64,000 bases of DNA from Acidobacteriota bacterium (GTDB taxonomy: Bacteria; Acidobacteriota; Terriglobia; Terriglobales; Acidobacteriaceae), in contig JAFDVV010000008.1 of assembly GCA_018268775.1 (NCBI GenBank), forward strand, positions 93,245-157,244, given 5' to 3'. Each line of letters opens with the position of its first letter. Within the stretch, counting starts at the first letter, position 1. The position numbers were made by a program, and so were the translations under genes. Shown piece by piece: positions 47,760 to 57,167 of the stretch. The notes below the pieces were generated by a model. That model did not search any database. It worked only from the letters and a program-made list of their open reading frames with translations, and was not told the DNA's origin.

Positions 47760-47816
47760 CCCGAGGCTTCAGCCTCGGGTCTCTCCACACTGCAAACACA
47801 AGGGGCTTTAGCCCCT
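47760..47816. repeat. Two perfect hairpins between sucC and sucD
   Basis: Hairpin one is CCCGAGGC-TTCA-GCCTCGGG (47760-47779); hairpin two is AGGGGC-TTTA-GCCCCT (47801-47816). Neither has a T tract. They may be dispersed repeats and could set the relative levels of the two subunits. Confidence 0.8.
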
Positions 47817-47827
47817 GGGGTATGTAC

Positions 47828-49000
47828 TCAGCCCTTCGCCGCCGCCACTGCCAGATCAGCGGCTTCTTTCATCGTCGCGCCTACTTCAAACTTCAAGCCG
47901 GACTCTTTCAGTATCTTCCTGCCCTCTTCAACGTTCGTGCCTTCAAGCCGCAGAATGATCGGCAGCGTCACATTCAGCTTCTTCGCCGCAGCCACAACCG
48001 CAGTCGCCAGCACATCCACGCGCAGAATGCCGCCGAAGATATTGATGAAGATCGCCTTCACATTCGGGTCGCTCAGCAGGATCCCGAACGCATTCTCAAT
48101 CTGCTCCTGGTTCGCGCCGCCGCCCACATCGAGGAAGTTCGCGGCCTTGCCGCCGGCGTACTCGATGATGTCCATGGTCGCCATCGCAAGGCCGGCACCG
48201 TTCACCATGCAGGCGATCGAGCCGTCGAGCTTGATGTAGTTCAGCGCAAACTTCGACGCCTCCACCTCAAGCGGGTCTTCCTCACTCAGGTCGCGCAGTT
48301 CCTTCAGGTCCTTGTGGCGGAACATCGCGTTGTCGTCGAAGTTGATCTTGCAGTCCAGCGCCAGCAGCTTGTCGTCCTTCGTCGTGATGAAGGGGTTGAT
48401 CTCCATCAGCGTCGAGTCGGTCTCGACGAACGCCTTGTACAAGCCAAGCATAAACTTCACCGCATCGTTCACCTGCGTCGGCTTCAGCCCCAGCTTGAAC
48501 GCCAGCTTGCGCGCCTGGTAAGGCTGCATCCCGACCGCGGGGTCGATGTACTCCTTGTAAATCTTCTCGGGAGTCGCATGAGCGACCTCCTCAATCTCCA
48601 TGCCGCCCGCCTGCGACGCCATGAACACCAGCCGCGCCGCCGCACGATCCAGCACAATGCCGAGGTAAAGCTCGCGGTCGATCGCCGAGCCTTCCTCGAT
48701 CAGCAGCCGCTGGACCTTCTGCCCCTGCGGCCCCGTCTGGTGCGTCACCAGTTGCATGCCAAGGATCGCCTTCGACGCCGTCGACGCATCCGCCAGCGAC
48801 TTGACCACCTTCACGCCGCCGCCCTTGCCGCGGCCTCCGGCATGAATCTGCGCCTTCACCACAACGACGGCGTTGCCCTTGTCGAAGAGGTCCTTCGCCG
48901 CCCGGTCCGCCTCTTCCAGCGTCTGCACCATCTCGCCGCTCGGAACCGGCACACTGTATTTCCTCAGGATCTCTTTAGCCTGATACTCGTGAATTTTCAT
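47828..49000 (-). CDS. sucC: Succinyl-CoA synthetase, beta subunit
   Basis: The 390-aa protein starts [20 protein letters not shown] and has the ATP-grasp domain ([20 protein letters not shown]) and the C-terminal ligase domain ([33 protein letters not shown]). It is the first gene of sucCD. The 250 bases upstream hold no gene I can support. Confidence 0.97.
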   Translation of the reverse strand: MKIHEYQAKEILRKYSVPVPSGEMVQTLEEADRAAKDLFDKGNAVVVVKAQIHAGGRGKGGGVKVVKSLADASTASKAILGMQLVTHQTGPQGQKVQRLLIEEGSAIDRELYLGIVLDRAAARLVFMASQAGGMEIEEVAHATPEKIYKEYIDPAVGMQPYQARKLAFKLGLKPTQVNDAVKFMLGLYKAFVETDSTLMEINPFITTKDDKLLALDCKINFDDNAMFRHKDLKELRDLSEEDPLEVEASKFALNYIKLDGSIACMVNGAGLAMATMDIIEYAGGKAANFLDVGGGANQEQIENAFGILLSDPNVKAIFINIFGGILRVDVLATAVVAAAKKLNVTLPIILRLEGTNVEEGRKILKESGLKFEVGATMKEAADLAVAAAKG

Positions 49001-49250
49001 AGATGTCTTCTTTGAACTCCGGCGCGCCTAACGACTCGCTCTGGTGGAAACTCGCCCGCGCAAAAAAGTGTAGCGAACCCACACAACCGCCCGCAATGCG
49101 AAACGCGAACAACAGTGCGGTTATCGCGCTCCGAAGACAGAGTTTGTCTCCCCCATCCCACAGAACCCGCTGCCTTAGCCCAGTCGCATAGACGTGACGC
49201 CATAGACCATCCATCAACGACGGCGTCTTTTCATTCAGGCGGATACTGCA

Positions 49251-50762
49251 TCAATCGCCACGCCCGTGCGTCTGCATGAGGGCGCTGTTTTCCTCCACGG
49301 GCACCCGCGCAGATCCGCGTCCGTTTGGCTTGGCCGTGGCAATCGAATTTGCAGGCTGCTGACGCTTCATGTCCTTCGGCGACAGCACCACATAAGGCAC
49401 CATATCGTACGAAAACAGGTTTCTCCTCTGCATCGACGTAAACGGCGGGGCATGGTCTCCCACTACTACAAAAATCGTGGGCTTTGCTGTTTCCTTCATT
49501 GCGAGTTCAGCAACTGATCGGTGGACATTGAAAACCAGGCGATACCACGCACAAATGCCATCATCCGCAAACGCCTCCGAAGAACACGCCGGAGGATCCT
49601 TCACCAAGTTATTGACCGGCACCGGAAGATGTGAGTTTAACGTGAGCCAATAGACAAACTGGGGACCTTCTGCATGCTGCAACCGCCTGTCTATCCAACC
49701 GGGAATGGCTGCATCGCAGATACCGGCAAGTGGGCCCGGACACGTGGGAAGCCCCTCTTTCAACAACTGATCCTGAAACCAGGTCTCATCAAAATGAAGC
49801 TTCTTGTACCAGGAGATTCGTTCAAACATCGTGCCAGCGAACCCATGGATGGCTATCGTGTGATAACCCATTCTTTCGACCCGATCAGGCAGGCATCCCT
49901 TCAAGGTGGAGGCTGGGGCCGACAGGACAGATAGCCCAAGCGTGCTTCCGCACAGCTCCCGCATCTCCGCAGATACCGTCGGACCACTAAACGAAACCGT
50001 ACCGGTGGTCACCGTATAGGCCTGCTCCAGGCCGGGCGTCATGTAGGGCGCTATCAACGCCTTGTCCACATCTTCAGACCACGGTTTCCCCCACGACTCA
50101 ACAACGACAAGAACAATATTCGGACGTTCACCGCCAACGGAATCCATTGCCGTGTGTCCGATCAATCTCTTCGATGCCCCTACTATGGCAGTGCCTTGCT
50201 CACTGGTACCTATTTGCGCATGCCGTAGCCTGATCTCATCAAGTAATATCCTGTGAAGGCTGTTTCGGACTATCCGCGAACCTCCCTGCTCGAAATCGGA
50301 GTTTAGAGAGGTCACTTTCATCCGGCCGCAATCAACAGCAACTCCGAGACAGGCTACCGCGGTTAGCGCGCTTATCGTGTAGACACGCTCGCGCCTCTCG
50401 ATACGCACCCTACCCACAATTACGGCCAGTATGCAGACGGCGGCCATGGCCAAAATCACCGCCGCAATACTTCCAACATGCGAACCGGCATACACCAGCG
50501 CACTCGAAGCGCTTTCCAGCAGCTCCGCGGGGCGAAACATGTAGGTCCTGCCGATATCGTAGGTCAGATCGATCGCCGTTACCGCCAGCAGCAGGCAGAC
50601 GGTTACAACCCGGTTCGCAAACAGTGAGACGATCCCAATCGCGATGTACTCGATATTGAAAAGGCCGCTTAAAGAAAAGCCCAGCAACCGGCTGGCAAGC
50701 CATACAGGCACATTGGCAAGCCCCACATAAACCAAAGTTGCTAGAAATACACGGCCCTTCAT
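49251..50762 (-). CDS. Membrane sulfatase-like protein (LTA synthase/phosphoethanolamine transferase type)
   Basis: From the ATG at 50762 the protein has about 503 residues: five hydrophobic segments in the first 155 residues, then a periplasmic alkaline-phosphatase-fold domain with metal motifs IVLVVVESWGKPW, the nucleophile region TVSFSGPTVSAEMRELCG and VVGDHAPPF. Such enzymes move phosphoglycerol, phosphoethanolamine or similar groups onto surface glycans or lipids. A GTG at 50885 would add 41 residues that look like upstream DNA. It diverges from trpD. The donor and acceptor are unknown. Confidence 0.82.
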   Translation of the reverse strand: MKGRVFLATLVYVGLANVPVWLASRLLGFSLSGLFNIEYIAIGIVSLFANRVVTVCLLLAVTAIDLTYDIGRTYMFRPAELLESASSALVYAGSHVGSIAAVILAMAAVCILAVIVGRVRIERRERVYTISALTAVACLGVAVDCGRMKVTSLNSDFEQGGSRIVRNSLHRILLDEIRLRHAQIGTSEQGTAIVGASKRLIGHTAMDSVGGERPNIVLVVVESWGKPWSEDVDKALIAPYMTPGLEQAYTVTTGTVSFSGPTVSAEMRELCGSTLGLSVLSAPASTLKGCLPDRVERMGYHTIAIHGFAGTMFERISWYKKLHFDETWFQDQLLKEGLPTCPGPLAGICDAAIPGWIDRRLQHAEGPQFVYWLTLNSHLPVPVNNLVKDPPACSSEAFADDGICAWYRLVFNVHRSVAELAMKETAKPTIFVVVGDHAPPFTSMQRRNLFSYDMVPYVVLSPKDMKRQQPANSIATAKPNGRGSARVPVEENSALMQTHGRGD

Positions 50763-50919
50763 GCTCAATATTGACCCCGATATACGGTTCAACCCATATC
50801 CAACGTATCGGTTTCGCAAAAAATGCCCACAAGTGAAAACTATTTTTAATATCGTCTCATCCCAAATTGGAACAGGCTTCAGCACTTGACTCGTAGCTAT
50901 CCTGTACCCTTAGAACTGG

Positions 50920-51963
50920 ATGCCCCTTCAACCCTATCTCAAGCACGTTATCGAAGGACGCTCCACGCTCACGCGGGAGCAGTCCCGCGAGTTGCTTCAT
51001 CAGATACTCGCCGGCGCGCTCTCCGATATCGAGATCGCAGCCCTCGCCGGCGCCCTTGCCGCGCGCGGCGAGACCCCGGCCGAGCTCGCCGGCTTCGTCG
51101 ACGTCATGCGCTCCGCCGTCACGGCGGTTCCCCTCGAAGCCGATGAGCGCCAGCAGCTCGTCGACACCTGCGGCACGGGCGGCGATGGCTCCCGCACCTT
51201 CAACATCTCCACGGCAGCCGCCCTCGTCGCCGCCGCCGCCGGGGCCACGGTCGCCAAGCACGGCAACCGCGCCATCACCTCCCAGACCGGCTCAGCCGAC
51301 GTACTTGAAGCCCTCGGCATCCCCGTTGGCCTGTTTCCTGAGGAAGCCGCCACCGCACTCCGCGCCCACCGCTTCGCCTTCCTCCACGCGCCATCACTGC
51401 ATCCGGCGATGAAGGCCGTCATGCCCGTGCGCAAGGCCCTCAGCGTCCGCACCGTCTTCAACCTCCTCGGCCCGCTCACCAACCCGGCGGGAGCATCCGC
51501 GCAGGTCATGGGGGTCTACGCCGCCCACGCCGTCCCGCTCGTCGCCGAAGCCATGGCGCTGCTCGGCACCCGCCACGCCTTCGTCGTCCACGGCACCGCC
51601 ATCGACGCCGACGGTACAACCCGCGGCATCGACGAGATCTCCATCTCCGGCCCAACCTCCGTCGCCGAGGTCCACAACGGCATCGTCACCCTCTCCACCC
51701 TCACCCCCGAGGACGCCGGACTCGCCCGCGCCCCCATGGACACCCTCATCGGAGGCGACGCCCAGACCAACGCCGCCATCCTGACCGCCATCTTCGCCGG
51801 AGAGCCCGGCCCCCGCCGCGACATCGTCCTGCTCAACGCCGCCGCCGTGCTCGTCGTTGCCGACTTCGCGCCAGACATCCCCACCGGGGCCGCCCTCGCC
51901 GCCCGCACCATCGACTCCGGCGCGGTCACGGAACTAGTCCGCTCGCTTTCGCGTAAACCATGA
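50920..51963 (+). CDS. trpD: Anthranilate phosphoribosyltransferase
   Basis: The 347-aa protein joins anthranilate and PRPP in tryptophan synthesis. The PRPP-binding signature DTCGTGGDGSRTFNIST and the glycine-rich KHGNRAITSQTGSADVLEALG are present. No other trp genes lie nearby, so it is a detached member of the pathway. The next gene begins 52 bases downstream. Confidence 0.95.
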   Translation: MPLQPYLKHVIEGRSTLTREQSRELLHQILAGALSDIEIAALAGALAARGETPAELAGFVDVMRSAVTAVPLEADERQQLVDTCGTGGDGSRTFNISTAAALVAAAAGATVAKHGNRAITSQTGSADVLEALGIPVGLFPEEAATALRAHRFAFLHAPSLHPAMKAVMPVRKALSVRTVFNLLGPLTNPAGASAQVMGVYAAHAVPLVAEAMALLGTRHAFVVHGTAIDADGTTRGIDEISISGPTSVAEVHNGIVTLSTLTPEDAGLARAPMDTLIGGDAQTNAAILTAIFAGEPGPRRDIVLLNAAAVLVVADFAPDIPTGAALAARTIDSGAVTELVRSLSRKP

Positions 51964-52015
51964 TGCTGGAGTCAGGGTATCCTCTACCTGACTTAAGCAA
52001 AGGAGCGCACGGCGC

Positions 52016-52384
52016 ATGTCCACCTCGACCTACCCACCGCCCCACCTCACCATCGATCCCGCCTTCATTACCTCCGCACTTGAGCTTCCCGGCTACCGCA
52101 TCGTCCGCAATCACGGCATCGTGCGCGGCATCGTTGTGCGCTCCCGCAACATCTTCGGAACCCTCGGCGCGGGCCTTCAGACCATGCTCGGCGGCGACAT
52201 CACCATCTTCACCCAGCTCTGCGAGAAGACCCGCCAGGACTCCTTCGCCATGATGGCCCTCCACGCCTCCCAGCTAGGGGCCAACGCCGTCATCGCCTTC
52301 CGCTACGACGCCAACGAGCTCATGAACGGAGTCACCGAGGTCCTCGCCTACGGCACCGCCGTCACAGTCGAACGCATCGGTTGA
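52016..52384 (+). CDS. YbjQ/UPF0145-family protein
   Basis: The 122-aa protein shows the YbjQ-type pattern: IVRNHGIVRGIVVRSRNI, a loop ending LGGDITIFTQLCEKTRQ, then GANAVIAFRYDAN and a final TEVLAYGTAVTVE. The fold is a small pentameric beta-rich protein sometimes described as heavy-metal binding. Its role is unknown. The ribosome site AAAGGAG is strong; the next gene follows after 21 bases. Confidence 0.85.
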   Translation: MSTSTYPPPHLTIDPAFITSALELPGYRIVRNHGIVRGIVVRSRNIFGTLGAGLQTMLGGDITIFTQLCEKTRQDSFAMMALHASQLGANAVIAFRYDANELMNGVTEVLAYGTAVTVERIG

Positions 52385-52405
52385 TAAGCGGTAAGATAGA
52401 AGCCG

Positions 52406-52891
52406 ATGCCGCTTTCCTTAGGATCCTCCGCTGTCGTCGCTCTCTTCGGTCTCGTCGGTGTTATGGTGTGGCGTCTGCGCGAAGGCCGCAGGCCCGTTAC
52501 GCTGAAGACCATCGTGATGCCTCCACTGGGCATGTCCACCGGCTTCTGCATGTTTCTCGTTCACAGGTTCCGCGTCCACTGGACGTGGGCCTTTGAGGCG
52601 TTCCTCGTCGGGGCATGCATGCTGTCCGTCCCGCTCATTCGCACCTCCAGGCTGATCCTTGAAAACGGCATCGTCATGATGCGCCGCTCGAAGATATTCT
52701 TCGGAGTCGTGCTCTTCCTGGCCGCCATCCGCTACTTCGCCCGCGACTACATCGGAAAGATCATCTCCGTCGAACAGACCGCCGGCCTCTTCTTCATCCT
52801 CGCCTTCGGCATGATCCTGGTCTGGAGAGCGAGCATGTACTTCGAGTACAGGCAACTGTTTAGCGAGGACAGCTTCTTCAGCCAATACTGA
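52406..52891 (+). CDS. CcdC-like membrane protein
   Basis: The 161-aa protein has about five hydrophobic helices and the blocks VWRLREGRRPVTLKTIVMPPLGMSTGF and ENGIVMMRRSKIFFGVVLFLAAIRYFARDYIG, which match the CcdC/DUF1453 family. This family is named from a cytochrome c maturation locus, but no such genes are nearby and its role is not settled. It may be co-transcribed with the YbjQ-like gene. Confidence 0.78.
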   Translation: MPLSLGSSAVVALFGLVGVMVWRLREGRRPVTLKTIVMPPLGMSTGFCMFLVHRFRVHWTWAFEAFLVGACMLSVPLIRTSRLILENGIVMMRRSKIFFGVVLFLAAIRYFARDYIGKIISVEQTAGLFFILAFGMILVWRASMYFEYRQLFSEDSFFSQY

Positions 52892-52918
52892 GTGCTTTAA
52901 GGCGTGGCCACAAGGATT

Positions 52919-52980
52919 GGGTGCCCCATATCTGGCAGTCTCATCGCCAGATGTGGGGCCATCCGAGCGAGGCTCAAACC
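52919..52980. repeat. GGGTGCCCC hairpin repeat
   Basis: Copy with first stem CCCATATCTGGC / GCCAGATGTGGG around AGTCTCATC, followed by a decayed second hairpin (TCCGAGCGAGGCTCAAA). It is followed at once by the terminator between convergent genes. Confidence 0.85.
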
Positions 52981-52989
52981 GCCTCAAAG

Positions 52990-53027
52990 AAAAATGGAGC
53001 GCGACCATCGGGCCGCGCTCCATTTTT
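52990..53027. terminator. Bidirectional intrinsic terminator
   Basis: A perfect 14-bp stem (AAAAATGGAGCGCG / CGCGCTCCATTTTT) with a ten-base loop separates the convergent CcdC-like and TonB receptor genes. Confidence 0.92.
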
Positions 53028-53037
53028 CCGCCTGTCT

Positions 53038-56000
53038 TTAGAACACGTACTTCGCCGCCAACTGCGCCCGGCGCGGGGAGCTGTTGATCACGCCATCCGT
53101 CCCAGGGTTCAGCCGCATGAACACGCTCGACGTAATCACCTGCGATCCGGTCGTGTCGTAGGTCACGTTATTCAGCAGGTTCTGCACCTCAAACCGCAGT
53201 TGCAGCGACTGCTCCTTCCATGTGCGGAACGACTTCGACAGGTTCGCATCCGTGTTCCAGATGGCGTTCTGCCTCAGCCAGTTCCTGCCAATGTTCGAGA
53301 ACTCGCCCGCCGCCGGCGTCACAAACTGCGCCCGCTGCGCTGCAGTCAGATAGAACGTCTGCGTCGAGCTTCCCGTCGTCTCCGTATGGATCTTGCCCAT
53401 GTGGCCATTGCAGGAGCCGACGCACGAGGCCGGCGTCTGCACGCTGCCCGAGTACGTGTTCGACCCCGCGTAGATCGTCAGCGGCCTGCCCGATTGATAT
53501 GAGCCGTCGCCCGAGACCTGCCATCCGCCGATGGCCCAGTCCAGCGCACGGTTCCACTGCGCGCCAAACCGGCGACCGCGTCCGAACGGCAGGTCGAGCA
53601 CGTAGTAGCCCGTCAGCACATGCGTGTTGTCGAAGTCCGCCGCCGCATAGTTCAGCCGCGGCTGGTGATAGTCGAACGGCGTGCCCGCGGCCGACTGCGA
53701 GCTGCCCGTCGCCACCGTCGTAAACGTCGGGTCGAACGAGCGCGTGTCCAGCGTCTTCGAGTACGTGTAGTTCGCCGTCACCAGGAAGCCCTGCGAGAAG
53801 CGCTTCTCCAACTGCAACTGCAAGCCGTTGTAGTTCGAGTAGTCCCGCGTCTGCAAGACGAAGAAACCGCCCAGATACTGCGAATACGGCTTGAAGAAGT
53901 TCGCCGGAAGCCCCGACGAAACCACCAGCGGCACGCCGTTCGGATTGGCCGTCGAAGCACTCTGCAACCGCGTCGCCAGCGAGTTCGCCAGCCCTGCGAC
54001 GTTGTTCAGCGCCAGGTTCGACGCATAGTTCTTCTGAATAAACTGCGTCCCTGTCTGCCCTGTCGTCCGCCGCGTGTCCGACGAGATGATCTGCGTCATC
54101 AGCGGGCTGTCCTGCCCGGCCTGCACCTGCTTGAACGCCGCCAGGAACCCGTTGGAGTTGATCTCCGACTGGTTCGAGTCGTAGCCGCCATACAGGTGCG
54201 TTCCGTGGTTGCCAATGTAAGTCACCGTAAACACCGTGTTCTTCATCAGCTCGCGCTGGATGCTCAGACCCCACATCGAAACCGTGGGGGTCTTCATGTT
54301 CGGGTCGGCCACCGTAAGCGAGTTGGCGCTGTACGCCGGCGGGGTCGTCAACGCCTGCGGCGTCGCCGTCGGCGTGGGAGGCGCCCAGCTCGATGCGCGC
54401 AAGCCCATCGCCGGCGTTCCGCTGAAGCTGTCCTGCCCCGCCGTCGAGTTCGTGATCTGATAGGTCAGCCCCGGCATTCCCTGGAACACCGAAGACGAGA
54501 ACGAGAACGAGTTGATGCGGTCATACGCGATGCGGAAGTTGCCGCGAATCGACGTCTTGCCGTCCTTGAACGGGTCCCACGCAAAGCCCACCGACGGCCC
54601 GAAGTTCGTCCAGCGGCTGCCCATGAACGGCTTGTGCACAAACTGCAACGTGCTCGTCAGCGGAGTGCCATACGTCATTGGCTGGTTCGGAGTCAGCCCC
54701 GGAAAGCTGTGCAGGTCGGGGGCCAGGCGCGCATCCACGCGCATACCGAAGTCAAGCACCAGGTTCGGCAGCGCGTGCCAGGTGTCCTGCAGGTAGAAGT
54801 CGTACTCCGGCCAGCGGTGGTCCATGTTGTTGATCGTCCCCGCGGGCTTGAAGGCCGTCAGGTCGGGCTGCGCCACGTATCCGGCCTGCAACGATCCCAC
54901 ACGGCCCAGCAGGTCGTTGATCGCGCTATACAGATTGGGCTGGTCGTTGCTCGTATTGATGCCCGTCGAAGGCGTCTTGTACTGCGCCGTGTTCACCGGG
55001 TTGGCGCTCGTCGAGAACGTCACCTGCGGCACCGCATTCAATCCTCCAATGGAACCGCGCTGGTCGATCTCGCGCCCATAACGGAAGTTGATGCCTCCTT
55101 TAATAATGTGCGCTCCTTTGACATAGGTCAGATTGTCCACCAACTGAAAGGTCGTCAGATAGCGGTTGTTGCCCAGGTAGGAGTTCAGCGGGGCCGTTAC
55201 CAGGTTCGGGTTAAACGGCGTCGCGCGGCTGGAGGCGATCGCCGGGTTCTCGAACCGGTAGCCAAACCGGTTCATACCCACGACAAACTCGTTGGTCAAC
55301 TTTGCCGTCGGACTCCAGCGGTAGTTGAAGGCAAAGTTCCGCGGCAGGCGATACGTGTTGACCACCGCCGGAAGCCCCGGAAAGGTCTGCAAACCGGAGT
55401 TCGTCGCATCGGCAAACGTGTTCTGATGTCCCGAAACCCAGCGGAAGTACACCGTGTTTTTGTCGTTGAACTTGTAGTCGATCTTGAAGGTTACGTCCAC
55501 CTGCTTGTCCGTTGCGGGAGCGACGAACGAGTAGCCCGCATAGTTCAGGCCGTCGCCGCTGGCAAAGTTGTTCGGCAGCGGGGCCAGCGCCAGAAACTTC
55601 TGCGTCGCCGGGTCAAGCCCCTTGCCGAAGGGATCGTTTGTCACCATGTTGTAGGTGTTGTAAGCCACAATCGGATTGCCGCTCGCATCCACCGATGCCG
55701 CAGCAACACCCGTCGGCTGGTTGCGCCCGCTCGATGCGTAACGGAACAGTCCCTGCCGCGCGGCCTGCGTATAGACCGAGCGCGTCACCAGCGACGTGCT
55801 CAGCGCGTGCAACAACTCCACGTTGACGAAGAAGAACGCCTTGTCCTTCAAGATCGGTCCGCCCAGCGATCCGCCAGGCATGTTCTGCACAAACTGCGAA
55901 CGCCCGAGCCCCGCTGCTTTGTTCTGCGGTGAGTTCGCCCGCAGAAACGGCGACTGATAGAACCAGAACAGATTGCCGTGCCACTGGTTGGTGCCCGACT

Positions 56001-56730
56001 TCGTCACCATGATTACCTGCGCGCCCGAATTGCGGCCAAACTCCGCCGTCGGGGCCGAGGTTATTACGCGAAACTCCGAAAGCATGTCCGGGTTCTGGTG
56101 CGGCGGCGAGGTGTTCGATCCGCCCGACGAGCTCTCGTTCGCGTCGATACCGTCCATCACGTAGTTCCACGCGCGATCGCGCGAGCCGTTCACGCTGATG
56201 CCGCCGCCCGTTGCGTTGCCGCCGTTCACCACCACACCAGGCATGTACTGCACCAGGCCAAGAGGGTTGCGCCCGCGCGTTCCCACGATCGGCAACTGCG
56301 TCATCGTCACTGAGTCGATCATGCCGCCGAAGTTGCCCGAAGACTCCGTCTGCACCACGTCGTAGCCACCCTCGACCGTCACCGTCTCCGTGCTGCCGCC
56401 GATCTCCAGCCTCGGATTCACGCTCGTCGGCACGCCGATCGCCAGCACGTTCCCCGTCGAGACATACTGCTTGAACCCCTGCCCCTCGGCCTTGATCGTG
56501 TACCGGCCCACCTGCAGCAGGTCGAAGGCGTACGTTCCCGCCGTCGAGGTCTTCGTCGTAAACACGGCGGCAGTGCCCTCGTTGATCGCCGTCACCGTAG
56601 CGTTGGCCACTACAGCCCCCGACGTGTCCGTAACAACACCCGAGATACGGCTGGTGGTCCCCTGCCCCATGGCGACCGAACAGACCGCCAGAATCGTCAC
56701 GCATAACGTCAATAGTTTTCTTGACAGCAT
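53038..56730 (-). CDS. TonB-dependent receptor, Oar-like, with carboxypeptidase-regulatory domain
   Basis: The start at 56730 (GGAG six bases upstream) gives 1230 aa; an ATG at 56742 is an alternative. A signal peptide (to about residue 22) is followed by a carboxypeptidase-regulatory domain (RISGVVTDTSGAVVANATVTA to LLQVGRYTIKAEGQGFKQY), a plug with VTMTQLPIVGTRGRNPLGLVQYMPG and a long barrel ending AAKYVF. The plug segment SGGSNTSPPHQNPDMLSEFRV is typical of acidobacterial receptors. The protein probably handles a large carbohydrate or aromatic substrate. A LacI-like operator lies upstream. Confidence 0.93.
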   Translation of the reverse strand: MLSRKLLTLCVTILAVCSVAMGQGTTSRISGVVTDTSGAVVANATVTAINEGTAAVFTTKTSTAGTYAFDLLQVGRYTIKAEGQGFKQYVSTGNVLAIGVPTSVNPRLEIGGSTETVTVEGGYDVVQTESSGNFGGMIDSVTMTQLPIVGTRGRNPLGLVQYMPGVVVNGGNATGGGISVNGSRDRAWNYVMDGIDANESSSGGSNTSPPHQNPDMLSEFRVITSAPTAEFGRNSGAQVIMVTKSGTNQWHGNLFWFYQSPFLRANSPQNKAAGLGRSQFVQNMPGGSLGGPILKDKAFFFVNVELLHALSTSLVTRSVYTQAARQGLFRYASSGRNQPTGVAAASVDASGNPIVAYNTYNMVTNDPFGKGLDPATQKFLALAPLPNNFASGDGLNYAGYSFVAPATDKQVDVTFKIDYKFNDKNTVYFRWVSGHQNTFADATNSGLQTFPGLPAVVNTYRLPRNFAFNYRWSPTAKLTNEFVVGMNRFGYRFENPAIASSRATPFNPNLVTAPLNSYLGNNRYLTTFQLVDNLTYVKGAHIIKGGINFRYGREIDQRGSIGGLNAVPQVTFSTSANPVNTAQYKTPSTGINTSNDQPNLYSAINDLLGRVGSLQAGYVAQPDLTAFKPAGTINNMDHRWPEYDFYLQDTWHALPNLVLDFGMRVDARLAPDLHSFPGLTPNQPMTYGTPLTSTLQFVHKPFMGSRWTNFGPSVGFAWDPFKDGKTSIRGNFRIAYDRINSFSFSSSVFQGMPGLTYQITNSTAGQDSFSGTPAMGLRASSWAPPTPTATPQALTTPPAYSANSLTVADPNMKTPTVSMWGLSIQRELMKNTVFTVTYIGNHGTHLYGGYDSNQSEINSNGFLAAFKQVQAGQDSPLMTQIISSDTRRTTGQTGTQFIQKNYASNLALNNVAGLANSLATRLQSASTANPNGVPLVVSSGLPANFFKPYSQYLGGFFVLQTRDYSNYNGLQLQLEKRFSQGFLVTANYTYSKTLDTRSFDPTFTTVATGSSQSAAGTPFDYHQPRLNYAAADFDNTHVLTGYYVLDLPFGRGRRFGAQWNRALDWAIGGWQVSGDGSYQSGRPLTIYAGSNTYSGSVQTPASCVGSCNGHMGKIHTETTGSSTQTFYLTAAQRAQFVTPAAGEFSNIGRNWLRQNAIWNTDANLSKSFRTWKEQSLQLRFEVQNLLNNVTYDTTGSQVITSSVFMRLNPGTDGVINSSPRRAQLAAKYVF

Positions 56731-56890
56731 CGCAGTCTCCATAAAACCGTCGGTTCGGTTAAATCACTCACAATACCGGCATCCCTGAACTCAAAGGCGT
56801 TCAGTAAAACCAGACGACTTAAAAGCCCTTCTCACGGCAACAGGTGAAGCCTGAAATCGATCATGCTTTATTTATTCTTTGGAATCCGTA

Positions 56891-56920
56891 AACGCTAACG
56901 TTGTCCCGCAGCAATGTCAA
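56891..56920 (-). promoter_or_regulatory. Promoter with LacI-family-like operator
   Basis: On the minus strand TTGACA (56920-56915) is followed 17 bases later by a weak -10 TAGCGT. The dyad AACGTTAGCGTT (56902-56891) covers the -10 box and resembles the AACG/CGTT arms of LacI-type operators. A repressor there would block the receptor gene, whose start is about 160 bases further on. Confidence 0.4.
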
Positions 56921-56982
56921 GACATCCAACCGGTGGCGGGTCATGCCTTTGTTGCATGACATGATGCATCGACATCAAGAGA

Positions 56983-57020
56983 GTGTCATTCCGAGCGAAG
57001 CGGGGAATCCCTGCATTTCC
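56983..57020. repeat. TCATTCCGAGCGAAG repeat (minimal form)
   Basis: Short copy GTGTCATTCCGAGCGAAGCG, then GGGAATCCCTGCATTTCC, without the central variable stem, upstream of tdk. Confidence 0.7.
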
Positions 57021-57167
57021 CCGCACCGCCACAATTCTCCGTATGCCCCATCCTCGCGAAGCGCTCAAAGCCAACGGCAAAACGCCCAACGAAGATTCGT
57101 CCCGCGTTATCCACTGCGTCTCCCCGTTTACGATAGCCACATCCCAGGCGAGAGGCGCGTCGGCACC

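Larger units (their letters stand above)
56743..57167. other. Intergenic region between the TonB receptor and tdk
   Basis: This divergent gap holds the receptor's promoter and operator and one short repeat, listed separately. Frames open upstream of tdk read through the repeat and do not look like protein. Confidence 0.6.

Noticed and set aside
47760..47779. Terminator between sucC and sucD
   Set aside because: The stem is strong in either direction but no T run follows. A full stop between two subunit genes would also be unlikely.
38894..52980. CRISPR array
   Set aside because: The repeats are scattered singly between genes, with no regular spacers and no cas genes.
53620..55932. Long plus-strand open frame (770 codons) opposite the TonB receptor
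   Set aside because: Its translation is very rich in Arg, His and Val with no domain pattern, as expected for the reverse reading of GC-rich coding DNA. The receptor on the other strand is complete and well supported.
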